64,000 nt of DNA from Riemerella columbipharyngis (GTDB lineage Bacteria > Bacteroidota > Bacteroidia > Flavobacteriales > Weeksellaceae), in contig NZ_FNAS01000010.1 in assembly GCF_900101995.1 (NCBI RefSeq), positions 1 through 64,000 of the forward strand. The letters run 5' to 3'. The translations under genes were made by a program, and so were the position numbers. Within the stretch, counting starts at the first letter, position 1, and the number at the start of each line of letters is the position of its first letter. Under the pieces are notes generated by a model. The model saw only the letters and a program-made list of their open reading frames with translations. It was not told the origin of the DNA and made no database searches. Below are positions 52,569 through 59,173 of the stretch, one piece after another.

Positions 52569-52850
52569 TTATATCCTGTTTGCGTTTATTGTATCCTCTA
52601 TTTCTTTGCGTTTGAAATACACCCTGTTTCCTAAACCGTAAGCCGTTATTTTGCCCTTTTTCATCCACCTGTGCAGTGTTGATAGGTTTATATCCAATAG
52701 TTCGCATACCTCTTTGCGTGTGAGGTATTGGGTGGGTTCTTTAGGTTGAAATTGTTTTGATAGTCTTTGTTCCAGTTCAGGGATAATAGCCTCTTTGATT
52801 TCCTGCACCAATGCATCGGGGTGCGTTCCTATGAATTGTATTGCTTCCAT
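52569..52850 (-). CDS. Excisionase-like helix-turn-helix protein
   Basis: The 93-residue protein has a helical N-terminus and an HTH_17/MerR-type domain: YLTRKEVCELLDINLSTLHR, WMKKGKITAYGLGNRVYFKR, KEIEDTI. Such proteins in Bacteroidota elements act as excisionases or directionality factors for the tyrosine recombinase, or as transcription regulators. Its place in an element with an integrase supports the first, but it lies three genes from the integrase. Confidence 0.85.
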   Translation of the reverse strand: MEAIQFIGTHPDALVQEIKEAIIPELEQRLSKQFQPKEPTQYLTRKEVCELLDINLSTLHRWMKKGKITAYGLGNRVYFKRKEIEDTINANRI

Positions 52851-52956
52851 AATAATTTTGTTTAATGATTACGGGGCAAAGGTATAGCGTTGCACAAGGC
52901 GGTGGTTATCCTGAATAGTATCCAGTTTGTCCGTTGCAGTATCCTAAAAATAAAAT

Positions 52957-52979
52957 AACCGCCCTATTTAAAGACGGTT
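52957..52979 (-). terminator. Terminator after the RteC-like hypothetical gene
   Basis: AACCG(C/T)C and matching strand form a stem whose minus-strand end is followed by ATTTTATTTTT. Its sequence is the reverse complement of the hairpin at 56562-56584 apart from one base. Confidence 0.65.
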
Positions 52980-52999
52980 AAACATTGGGTAGAACCTCA

Positions 53000-53794
53000 T
53001 CAGTCTATTAGTTTTTTAAGATGAGGTATTTTGATGAGGTCTGTTTTATCTGCACTTAATTTATTTTGCTCAAATAGGGTCTTTTTTAGATATTCCTTTG
53101 TTGGTTGTGTACCGTTGGTGTTATAGGTAAAATTAAAGTGGTTGAGTAGCATTTCTGCCGTTGCACTTGCATTGGCTTTACCGTTCTTTCTTTTAGGCTC
53201 TATATAGCCCTTTTCTATCAATTCTGTAAATATATGCCCTATGAGTTGCAAACTACCGTTTATGGTTATTTTTTCGGGTTGCCTGTTGTTTATTGTCGGC
53301 TCGGGTGTTATTGGATTACTTTCTTTTGAAGCTTGCTGAACTTGGGGCGGGCATGTATATGGAGGGTCGCCCTCTACTGGTATTACCTCACCTGTTTCAG
53401 GGTCTACATATCCAACAAAATGAACATTTCGGGATTTTCTAAGATTGATAATGTTATTTACATACTCTACTATTTTGGGTAAGCTGTATTTTAGCCTCTT
53501 GAACGCATCCACCTCTAGTAGATAAAGCGGCTCTTCCTCTTCATAGATTTTATAATTTTCTATATATGGGTTTTTAGTTCTCTTTACACTTAATCCAACC
53601 TCTTTGCCTATTGATTGGACTTCTCTTAAAACATATCTATCCCCCCTTCTGTATAAAAATGACAAATATAAATCCCTTACTTCTCGTAAAAAATCGTCTT
53701 TGTCGCCGTCAGGATATTTTTGTAGCCATTCCTCTAAATCTTTATCGTAATTATCCTTAAATCCTTTGAAAGTAGTATAAAAAGGTAAATCCAT
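53000..53794 (-). CDS. Element-borne hypothetical protein, RteC-like C-terminus
   Basis: The 264-residue protein has a helical N-terminal domain (LPFYTTFKGFKDNYDKDLEE), a proline-rich linker near residue 145 (DPPYTCPPQVQQASKES) and a C-terminal domain with LIGHIFTELIEKGYIEPKR, MLLNHFNFTYNTNGTQPTKE and LFEQNKLSADKTDLIKIPHL. The last block is like the C-terminal part of RteC-type proteins of Bacteroidota conjugative elements by general pattern. Function not known. Its 5' region carries one copy of the TACGATTTGACAA repeat. Confidence 0.6.
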   Translation of the reverse strand: MDLPFYTTFKGFKDNYDKDLEEWLQKYPDGDKDDFLREVRDLYLSFLYRRGDRYVLREVQSIGKEVGLSVKRTKNPYIENYKIYEEEEPLYLLEVDAFKRLKYSLPKIVEYVNNIINLRKSRNVHFVGYVDPETGEVIPVEGDPPYTCPPQVQQASKESNPITPEPTINNRQPEKITINGSLQLIGHIFTELIEKGYIEPKRKNGKANASATAEMLLNHFNFTYNTNGTQPTKEYLKKTLFEQNKLSADKTDLIKIPHLKKLID

Positions 53795-53798
53795 AGTT

Positions 53799-53820
53799 CC
53801 GTATTTTTATGATTTGACAA
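53799..53820. repeat. TACGATTTGACAA repeat, copy 2
   Basis: CCGTATTTTTATGATTTGACAA lies four bases before the start codon of the hypothetical gene, so it is in the untranslated leader. Confidence 0.6.
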
Positions 53821-53832
53821 GTTTATTTTCAT

Positions 53833-53900
53833 ATGGCAAAAAAAGATAATTATTTGCCGTGTAATTTCACTTATGGCAAAAAACCACAATTATTTGCCGT
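53833..53900. repeat. Two tandem 40-bp-spaced hairpin units at the fic 3' end
   Basis: ATGGCAAAAAA, five to six bases and AATTATTTGCCGT occur at 53833-53860 and 53873-53900. Each unit is itself a hairpin (GGCAAA with TTTGCC). The second contains the last codons and stop of the fic gene. On the minus strand each can act as a weak terminator or as a protein-binding site. Confidence 0.55.
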
Positions 53901-54966
53901 TAGTTGTTCCCGCTAAAACATCTATAAGGTTATTGTTTATGTAATAATTAGACTTTCCTATTTTTACCTTTTCTAATATTCCTATATCTGAAATAACATC
54001 TAAATAATTTTGTGCAGTTCTTCTACTTACGCCTAAATCCTTTTCTAAAAACTCTATTTTAGTATATGGATTTTTAAAGAGATTGTTCAGCAAATCTTGG
54101 CTGTATATTTTAGGCAAATCCTCACGAAGTCTATGTTTAGTATCCTGCATTAAGGTTTTTATATTTTGGACTAAATCAATGGTCTGTTTTGCCGTAACCT
54201 CTACGCCTTTGATGAGGTACAAGATAAGACTTTCCCAGTCGTTATTACTTCTTACCCCTTGCAAGACTTGGTAGTACTGCTGTTTGTTTCTGATGATATA
54301 ACGGCTTAAATACAATACGGGCAAATCCAAAAGCCCCTGCAATACCAAGTATAGTATATTAACAATTCTACCCGTCCTGCCGTTTCCATCGTAAAAAGGG
54401 TGTATGCTCTCAAACTGATAGTGTATAACCGCCATCTTAGTCAATGGGTCTAATCCTGAAAAGTCATTATCATTAATAAACTTCTCAAGGTTTGCCATAA
54501 GGCTTAAAATCTCGTCTTTATCTTGCGGAGGTATATAAACCACCTCACCAAACGAATTAACCAATTTTGTCCCTGCCTGCGTTCTAAATCCTGCCTTATT
54601 TTGCTCTAATTTCTGCTGTATAGCTATGATATGTTTATTTAGTAATAATTGCTCTTTACGGACGATTTCAAAGCCTAATTTCAAACTTTGGGCGTAATTA
54701 TATACTTCCTTTGTAGCAGGGTTTTTGGTTTCTATTAAAATATTTTCCTTATAAAGGTCGTCGTGCGTAGTTACAATATTCTCTATTTCGCTACTATCTT
54801 TTGCCTCTTGCAGTGCAAGGGTATTGATGAGGATATGCTCGTTTGGAATGGTCTTTACCGTCCCTTTGAGTTCCGCTAAATATCGGTGTGACTTCGTAAG
54901 CTGTTTTAGTACCACTAAGGTCTCTATTTCTTCCTGAGGCGGTAAATGGGGTAATTTCGTATTCAT
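53890..54966 (-). CDS. Fic family protein (class II, self-inhibited)
   Basis: Fic enzymes transfer AMP or related groups to target proteins. The 358-residue protein has a Fic_N part with the inhibitory motif SSEIEN (pattern S-x-x-x-E-N) near residue 58, the Fic core HPFYDGNGRTGRIVNILYLV with catalytic histidine near residue 196, and a C-terminal winged helix (TKIEFLEKDLGVSRRTAQNY). The full catalytic motif and inhibitor glutamate are kept, so it is probably active but regulated. The target is unknown. Gene next to the integrase, four bases downstream of it. A role in element stability or phage defence is a guess. Confidence 0.9.
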   Translation of the reverse strand: MNTKLPHLPPQEEIETLVVLKQLTKSHRYLAELKGTVKTIPNEHILINTLALQEAKDSSEIENIVTTHDDLYKENILIETKNPATKEVYNYAQSLKLGFEIVRKEQLLLNKHIIAIQQKLEQNKAGFRTQAGTKLVNSFGEVVYIPPQDKDEILSLMANLEKFINDNDFSGLDPLTKMAVIHYQFESIHPFYDGNGRTGRIVNILYLVLQGLLDLPVLYLSRYIIRNKQQYYQVLQGVRSNNDWESLILYLIKGVEVTAKQTIDLVQNIKTLMQDTKHRLREDLPKIYSQDLLNNLFKNPYTKIEFLEKDLGVSRRTAQNYLDVISDIGILEKVKIGKSNYYINNNLIDVLAGTTNGK

Positions 54967-54970
54967 AGTA

Positions 54971-56323
54971 TTAATTTAATTGATTTGGGTTAAACTCTAT
55001 GTCTTCTAGTGCCTGATATAGTTTTATCGCTTTTTGCTGTTGTCGTGTGTCTATATCCGTTTTGTTGTAATGGTTCAGCATTTCCATACTTTGGTGGTTG
55101 GTCATCAGTTGTAAGGTTTCAGGGGCTATATATTGGCTAAATAGCGTTACTGCAGTTTGCCTGCCTATATGAGAAGTTACCAAATCATAAAACGGATATT
55201 TGCCCTCTATTCTTCTATTTCCGTTACCTGTGTTTTTGGTTTTTGCACTTTCTACCATTTTATCAAACCCCGCAATCTTACAAACCTTTTTTATTTGTCG
55301 GTTATAGTATTGTTCACTTACTGCCTCAGGGAATTTACCGCCTCTTTTGTCCATTATTTTGAGTATTTTAGGAATTAAAGGTGTGTATTTTACCCCGCCT
55401 GTTGCGGTATTTATATTTTTGCGTTCTATTACTTTGATATACTTTCTTTTATCTACCTCAATAATATTATTAACATCAAGGCTCAGCAGTTCCGATACCC
55501 TCAGGGCTGTATAACACGAAATTATTAGCCAATCTCTGGCGTTGTCCAAACTGCCTGTAAGGGGTAAATTTTCCAATATAGATAACTGTATAAAGCTAAA
55601 ATACAAGCCTTTGGTTATGTTGTCAGGGTTGCGGTTTATTTTCCAATTAAGTACCTCTTTGCTGATATTATGCTCTGTTTCCGAAAACCTGCACAACATT
55701 TTTATATCTTTCAAATACTTAGTTTGCGTTTGTACAGAGTAACTCTGTTTATTGAGCCATTCCACAAACTTATTACGAAAGGCGTTGTTTATATCCGTTA
55801 CTTTCAGTTGCCTATCAAATTTGTGTAAAGTATTTTTAAGCCCTTTGTATTTCTTGATTGTATTTTCAGAAATAGGTTTTTTATTTTGTGTTTTATCCTC
55901 AATACTTCTGTATTGAATATAGTAATCAATAAGACTATCAAACTTTATAGGGATAGTATATTTTTTGTCCGCATCTATTTTATGCCCGAAGTAATTTATC
56001 AGGATATATTTTTTCAAAAAATCTTTTAGTTCCAAAGATGACAAATTCAAATTATCATCTATCAGATTGGATATTTCCAGCTTAAAGGCATTAAGGCGTT
56101 TGTTGAAATTAGCAATTTCTGCATTATGTTTTTTTGTTTCGGTAGTCTTAGCCCCTTTTATGATTTTTGAGGTATCCCATTCTTTTGATTTGTCATTCCA
56201 ATTATCAGAAAGAATAGAGAAAGGCGTAGATATAGATAAATTAAAATCCCTATTGGGTCTATACCTCAAATATATTTTTTTAGGCTCTTTATTACCCCTT
56301 AAATAGAAAATGATATTTGCCAT
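54971..56323 (-). CDS. Tyrosine recombinase (integrase) of the tRNA-Arg element
   Basis: The enzyme inserts and excises the element at the 19-bp att sites. The 450-residue protein has the Bacteroidota-type arm-binding domain (KIYLRYRPNRDFNLSISTPF), a SAM-like core-binding domain (LKVTDINNAFRNKFVEWLN) and the catalytic domain with the first arginine in SCYTALRVSELLSLD, HxxR in TSHIGRQTAVTLF, the second histidine in LMTNHQSMEMLNHYNKTD and the tyrosine in the same segment. All catalytic positions are present. The promoter is overlapped by integrase-type repeats. Confidence 0.93.
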   Translation of the reverse strand: MANIIFYLRGNKEPKKIYLRYRPNRDFNLSISTPFSILSDNWNDKSKEWDTSKIIKGAKTTETKKHNAEIANFNKRLNAFKLEISNLIDDNLNLSSLELKDFLKKYILINYFGHKIDADKKYTIPIKFDSLIDYYIQYRSIEDKTQNKKPISENTIKKYKGLKNTLHKFDRQLKVTDINNAFRNKFVEWLNKQSYSVQTQTKYLKDIKMLCRFSETEHNISKEVLNWKINRNPDNITKGLYFSFIQLSILENLPLTGSLDNARDWLIISCYTALRVSELLSLDVNNIIEVDKRKYIKVIERKNINTATGGVKYTPLIPKILKIMDKRGGKFPEAVSEQYYNRQIKKVCKIAGFDKMVESAKTKNTGNGNRRIEGKYPFYDLVTSHIGRQTAVTLFSQYIAPETLQLMTNHQSMEMLNHYNKTDIDTRQQQKAIKLYQALEDIEFNPNQLN

Positions 56324-56333
56324 TATTCAGCAG

Positions 56334-56347
56334 TTACGATTTGACAA
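56334..56347. repeat. TTACGATTTGACAA repeat, copy 3
   Basis: Lies 11-24 bases before the integrase start codon, in its leader. Third copy of the motif at 52518 and 53799. Confidence 0.6.
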
Positions 56348-56349
56348 AG

Positions 56350-56408
56350 CAAAGATATACTTTGGTGGTTACAAATCCAAAACTTGTAACCACCGTTGTA
56401 ACCACCGA
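56350..56408 (-). promoter_or_regulatory. Integrase promoter overlapped by TTGTAACCACCG repeats
   Basis: On the minus strand, TTTG near 56378-56381, a spacer of about 20 nt and TATCTTTG (complement of 56350-56357) form a Bacteroidota promoter. GGTGGTTACAA (56364-56374) lies in the spacer, and two direct copies in the opposite orientation (56384-56408) lie just upstream. The integrase or an accessory protein binding these repeats would block the promoter. Confidence 0.6.
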
Positions 56409-56545
56409 ACTGCAATATACTGAAATCTTATACAATTTAATAAGATGAGGTAAAAACACCCAAAACCCTTTATAGAAAGGCACTCAAAGATAAAAACCCC
56501 ATAAAATGGAATTTTGCTAAAAGTACCAAATTGCACTATTTACAG

Positions 56546-56564
56546 TCCTCATGGGGCTACAAAC
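56546..56564 (+). repeat. attR, 19-bp repeat
   Basis: Identical to 48405-48423. It is not part of a tRNA here, because the sequence upstream does not fold as one. Confidence 0.85.
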
Positions 56565-56590
56565 CGCCTTTAAATAGGGCGGTTTTTTAC
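56561..56590 (+). terminator. Original tRNA-Arg terminator
   Basis: AAACCGCC pairs with GGGCGGTTT (loop TTTAAAT) and a T run follows. On excision of the element this hairpin would lie directly behind tRNA-Arg. Confidence 0.75.
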
Positions 56591-56653
56591 TTTCACCTCC
56601 ATTTTCACCCCCATTTTGTATAAATTCATTTAATCTAAAAAATTAAATTATGT

Positions 56654-56678
56654 TATAACCCGCAAAACGAAATGTACA
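56654..56678 (-). repeat. Mu-like end repeat, left inverted copy
   Basis: The reverse complement contains ACATTTCGTTTTGCGGGTTA, the same core as at 1636-1657 and 57210-57230. Only one unit occurs here, as at the single L1 site of Mu. Confidence 0.55.
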
Positions 56679-56908
56679 TAGACGAATATGAGATTATTCT
56701 GCTGTATATAGAGAAAGGGGAGAGTACCGAGCTGGTACGGGGCTATTTGGAAAACAGGCGAAAAGAAAAGCTCAATAAGATACTAAGTGCCAATATTCTA
56801 AGCGTGTCTGCAAATCCTTTCTGCACGATAAAACGCCATACCGAGATAGAAACAGACAGACAGATCGCTTTGGATTTGTTTAATTTTTTGAAACTTTTGC
56901 AGGGGTGA
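56672..56908 (+). CDS. Small phage-remnant protein of unknown function
   Basis: The 78-residue frame (MYIDEYEIILLYIEKGESTE to LFNFLKLLQG) has ELVRGYLENRRKEKLNKIL and CTIKRHTEIETDRQIALDLF, mostly helical and charged. The start codon lies inside the end repeat, which suggests that the true N-terminus was lost or that the frame was created by a deletion. Family unknown. Confidence 0.45.
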   Translation: MYIDEYEIILLYIEKGESTELVRGYLENRRKEKLNKILSANILSVSANPFCTIKRHTEIETDRQIALDLFNFLKLLQG

Positions 56909-57129
56909 GACAAAGGCAGAAAAAGGCTTAAGCTCAAATAAACGCCTTAAAAACGCAGGTAGAAAGTCAGCAAGGGCAAATCAAAGCCACCGAAAAGGAG
57001 ATTGTTAAAACGAAAACAAGCCTGCGGTATTTGCTTTTGGTATGGCTGGGAATTCTGTTCGGAATTGCTTTTATCGGCTATTCAAGCGGCGTTTTTGGAG
57101 CTTTTAAACGGCTTTTAAATAGAGATTAA
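56905..57129 (+). pseudogene. Small coiled-coil membrane protein gene with an internal stop
   Basis: GTG at 56905 reads VRQRQKKA, a TAA at 56929, then AQINALKTQVESQQGQIKAT, a coiled coil, and RYLLLVWLGILFGIAFIGY, a membrane helix, ending in GAFKRLLNRD. Restoring the TAA to CAA would give one continuous protein of 74 residues, of the kind of phage spanin or lysis accessory protein. Inactive as it stands. Confidence 0.5.
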
Positions 57130-57184
57130 ATACAAGTGAGGGCTTTTGTCTATCTTTGCTGTGTCTACATAGGCTAAAAAAAAA

Positions 57185-57233
57185 TGTACATTTCATTTTG
57201 AAAAAGTGTACATTTCGTTTTGCGGATTATACA
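57185..57233 (+). repeat. Tandem 22-bp Mu-like end repeats, second site
   Basis: TGTACATTTC(A/G)TTTTG starts at 57185 and 57207, 22 bp apart, and the second continues into CGGATTATACA. Same layout as 1611-1658. It ends six bases before the -33 box of the small RNA copy B. Confidence 0.6.
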
Positions 57234-57239
57234 TAGACT

Positions 57240-57270
57240 TTTGCAGATATAAAAAGTTTTTGTAACTTTG
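57240..57270 (+). promoter_or_regulatory. Promoter of small RNA copy B
   Basis: TTTG (57240-57243), a 19-nt spacer and TAACTTTG (57263-57270) match the Bacteroidota consensus. Confidence 0.7.
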
Positions 57271-57273
57271 TGG

Positions 57274-57430
57274 TGCAGATGGCTTGCAAAAGAATCTGTA
57301 TGACGGGGAGGTGGACATAAAGGCATTAATGCCCTGAAAATCCCGGTCGCAACCGATTAAGTTCGTGAAAATTACCACTACGGTGAGTGTATTTATTAAG
57401 AGGGGCTATTTTAGAACCTCTTATTTTTTT
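57274..57430 (+). ncRNA. Conserved small-RNA-like element, copy B, with promoter and terminator
   Basis: The RNA would start near 57274 and end in the T run at 57424-57430, about 150 nt. It has no coding frame with a reasonable start. Blocks shared with copy A include GTATGACGGGGAGGT (one difference), AATGCCCTGAAAATC and AAGTTCGTGAAAATTACCAC. Local pairings such as GCATTAATGC and CCACTACGG(TG) with neighbours suggest structure. The terminator is AAGAGG (57398-57403) with CCTCTT (57417-57422). The 3' end overlaps the last codons of the toxin gene on the other strand. It does not end like tmRNA and lacks the SRP RNA tetraloop core. Rfam families such as Flavo-1 should be compared. Confidence 0.6.
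57398..57430 (+). terminator. Terminator of small RNA copy B
   Basis: AAGAGG pairs with CCTCTT around GGCTATTTTAGAA and is followed by ATTTTTTTT. It includes the stop codon of the converging toxin gene. Confidence 0.75.
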
Positions 57431-59021
57431 TACTCTTACCCACCCAAATATCTCTAAAATTTTCTTTGAATTTCTTTGATAAAACATCTTGTCTAATCAC
57501 AGGTATAGGACGACTCCCTTTAAACAACATTACCTCATTCACACTATTATTGTTTTCAAAAAACCACCTAATACTTTCTGCCATAACACTTACATCATCT
57601 GTCCCTACTATATCTAAGATAATTCTATCAGATTGTGTACTTGCTTCTATCAGTCGTTGTTTTATGGTTGATTTTCCATTAATCGTCTTACCCTCGTAAT
57701 AAAAATATTTGTTGCTTTTCACAATAATGAAGTCTGCACTTTTAGCACCAGAAACATTCGGCAGTAAATAAACATCATACCCGTTTTGAATAAGTTTCTT
57801 TGCTATCGTAATGTTTTTAGGCATTTCGGTAGCTTTTAGAGCTTCATCGTATTGTTCAATATTAAAACCATAAATCTTATTTTTAACATTGGATAAACGC
57901 CTGATTTCTCTAAACTCTTTCATTTGAGTAATAGACTTAATCAGAGAAACTTTCTCAGCGTTAGTTTCAAGTTTGTTATAATAATTAATTGCTTGTGAGA
58001 TACCCTTTATCCCTGTAGAAACTACTCCGCCAGTAATATCCGAAAATAGAATATTAGTGTTTATTCGCTTTGGCTTTAAACTTTTATAGAGGTCTATTTT
58101 TTGTTTAATGACATCCTGCTTACCCCAAATATATCCTCTATTATTCTGCACCCAGAAAGGCTTTACCTTAGCCCTTTTTATCTTGTCTTGGTTCTTCTCT
58201 ACCCATTCCCTTAACGGCTTATGTACTTCCTTAACCTCGTTTTTGCTCGGCAACGGCTCTAAGCCTTGGGCTATCCTTTCGTTGTCTTTATCCATTTCAG
58301 CCCAAGTTTTCAAGATAGGCACGGTGGTACATCGACATTGGGGGTGCCAGCCCGTGAACTTAAAATCTTTGGGGTACTTACCCGCCATTTCCGCACAAAA
58401 AGGACAATGGTGGGGATTGTTGGAAAGCCTTACCTCTATGCCAATCACAAAATCAAACTCTTGGTATTTTAGATAGTTGGCTTCGTGGTAGGCAATGTTA
58501 TTCTCGGAGCGGGTAAGCCTCATTGCATTTTTGTAAGACGAGCGGTACACACCCTGCCCCGGGTGGTAATCCTTTGCGTTTTTGCTCAATGTCAAATTTC
58601 CGTGCTTGTCTCTTACTCTTCGGAACAATTTATCGGGATCGTTCAGGTAGCTTCGCAAGTCTCTTGAAAGTTGGGCGGCAGATTTTCCCTCACCCAAACC
58701 TAAATCCAATCCAAGCTCTATTTCCTTTTTGAATTGCTCGGAATACTTCCATACCCTGTCGGATAATGAAAGCCCGTCGGCTTTTCTGTTTTGGAACGCC
58801 AGTAACGCCTCTGCATTATGTCTTTGGTACCTGCGGACAACTGCCTCGCTAATGTTCGTCCTTTTCGCTATTTCCTGCACCAGCCGGCTTTGCTTATCTT
58901 CCGCCAGACGCCATTCTTTTTCGGAGTGGCTTTGTATGGTAAAGGTCAAAGATTGTGCAAAGGCTTCAAAAAGACGGTTTTTAATTATCTCCCCTGTAAA
59001 AAAAACTCTCTGAAATAGCAA
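57411..59021 (-). CDS. MuF-type phage minor head protein with nuclease-toxin tail
   Basis: The first 260 residues are a Mu F-like head morphogenesis protein: QLSRDLRSYLNDPDKLFRR, YRSSYKNAMRLTRSENNIAY and the cysteine motif HHCPFCAEMAG with WHPQCRCTTVP. After a linker (about 290-400), the C-terminal 130 residues contain NGYDVYLLPNVSGAKSADFI, YFYYEGKTINGKST and IEASTQSDRIILDI, the D...ExK pattern of PD-(D/E)XK-like nuclease toxins of the CdiA C-terminal type. Such MuF-toxin fusions are known in Firmicutes prophages. The only start is TTG, preceded at once by TAA, so the 5' end may be truncated. No immunity gene follows; small RNA copy B converges on its 3' end. Confidence 0.75.
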   Translation of the reverse strand: MLFQRVFFTGEIIKNRLFEAFAQSLTFTIQSHSEKEWRLAEDKQSRLVQEIAKRTNISEAVVRRYQRHNAEALLAFQNRKADGLSLSDRVWKYSEQFKKEIELGLDLGLGEGKSAAQLSRDLRSYLNDPDKLFRRVRDKHGNLTLSKNAKDYHPGQGVYRSSYKNAMRLTRSENNIAYHEANYLKYQEFDFVIGIEVRLSNNPHHCPFCAEMAGKYPKDFKFTGWHPQCRCTTVPILKTWAEMDKDNERIAQGLEPLPSKNEVKEVHKPLREWVEKNQDKIKRAKVKPFWVQNNRGYIWGKQDVIKQKIDLYKSLKPKRINTNILFSDITGGVVSTGIKGISQAINYYNKLETNAEKVSLIKSITQMKEFREIRRLSNVKNKIYGFNIEQYDEALKATEMPKNITIAKKLIQNGYDVYLLPNVSGAKSADFIIVKSNKYFYYEGKTINGKSTIKQRLIEASTQSDRIILDIVGTDDVSVMAESIRWFFENNNSVNEVMLFKGSRPIPVIRQDVLSKKFKENFRDIWVGKSKKNKRF

Positions 59022-59173
59022 TTACAAGAAAATATTTTTACAGCATAAATAAAATTACTTTATTTATAAAAAAGACTATTCGAAATTCTAAGATATAAAT
59101 ATTTCAGATTTTTATTAACCTCTATAAAAATCCAATCTCCCAATAAACTAAAATCCATTACCAAAGAATCATC

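Larger units (their letters stand above)
48405..56564. mobile_element. Integrative element in tRNA-Arg, about 8.1 kb
   Basis: The 3' end of tRNA-Arg (48405-48423) is repeated exactly at 56546-56564, the hallmark of tyrosine-recombinase integration. Between them lie, mostly on the minus strand, a tyrosine recombinase next to the right end, a Fic protein, a hypothetical protein, an excisionase-like protein, small proteins including a DUF2693 type, a winged-helix protein and a putative rolling-circle-type initiator. One XRE regulator is on the plus strand. No relaxase, coupling protein or capsid gene is visible, so it is either a satellite/mobilisable element or a phage-related plasmid that integrates. 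Confidence 0.85.
56651..57233. mobile_element. 583-bp remnant with inward-facing Mu-like ends
   Basis: TATAACCCGCAAAACGAAAT (56654-56673, continuing GTACA) at the left is the inverted copy of the right-end core at 57207-57231, and the right end again has two units 22 bp apart (57185, 57207). Both outer ends can be read as TG...CA. The 5-bp flanks differ (AATTA and TAGAC), so this is not a simple insertion; it is more likely an internally deleted phage. It holds one intact small ORF and one broken gene. Confidence 0.5.

Noticed and set aside
53833-53900. Short CRISPR array
   Set aside because: Only two units, each a hairpin with differing centre, the second overlapping coding sequence, and no cas genes nearby.
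56651-57233. Intact miniature transposon
   Set aside because: The 5-bp flanks are not duplicated (AATTA and TAGAC), so a deleted phage remnant is the simpler reading.
57274-57430. Small RNA copy B as tmRNA, SRP RNA, RNase P RNA or a group II intron
   Set aside because: No tRNA-like T arm and acceptor at the 3' end, no GGAAGCAGC-type SRP core, too short for RNase P RNA, and no domain V pattern of group II introns.
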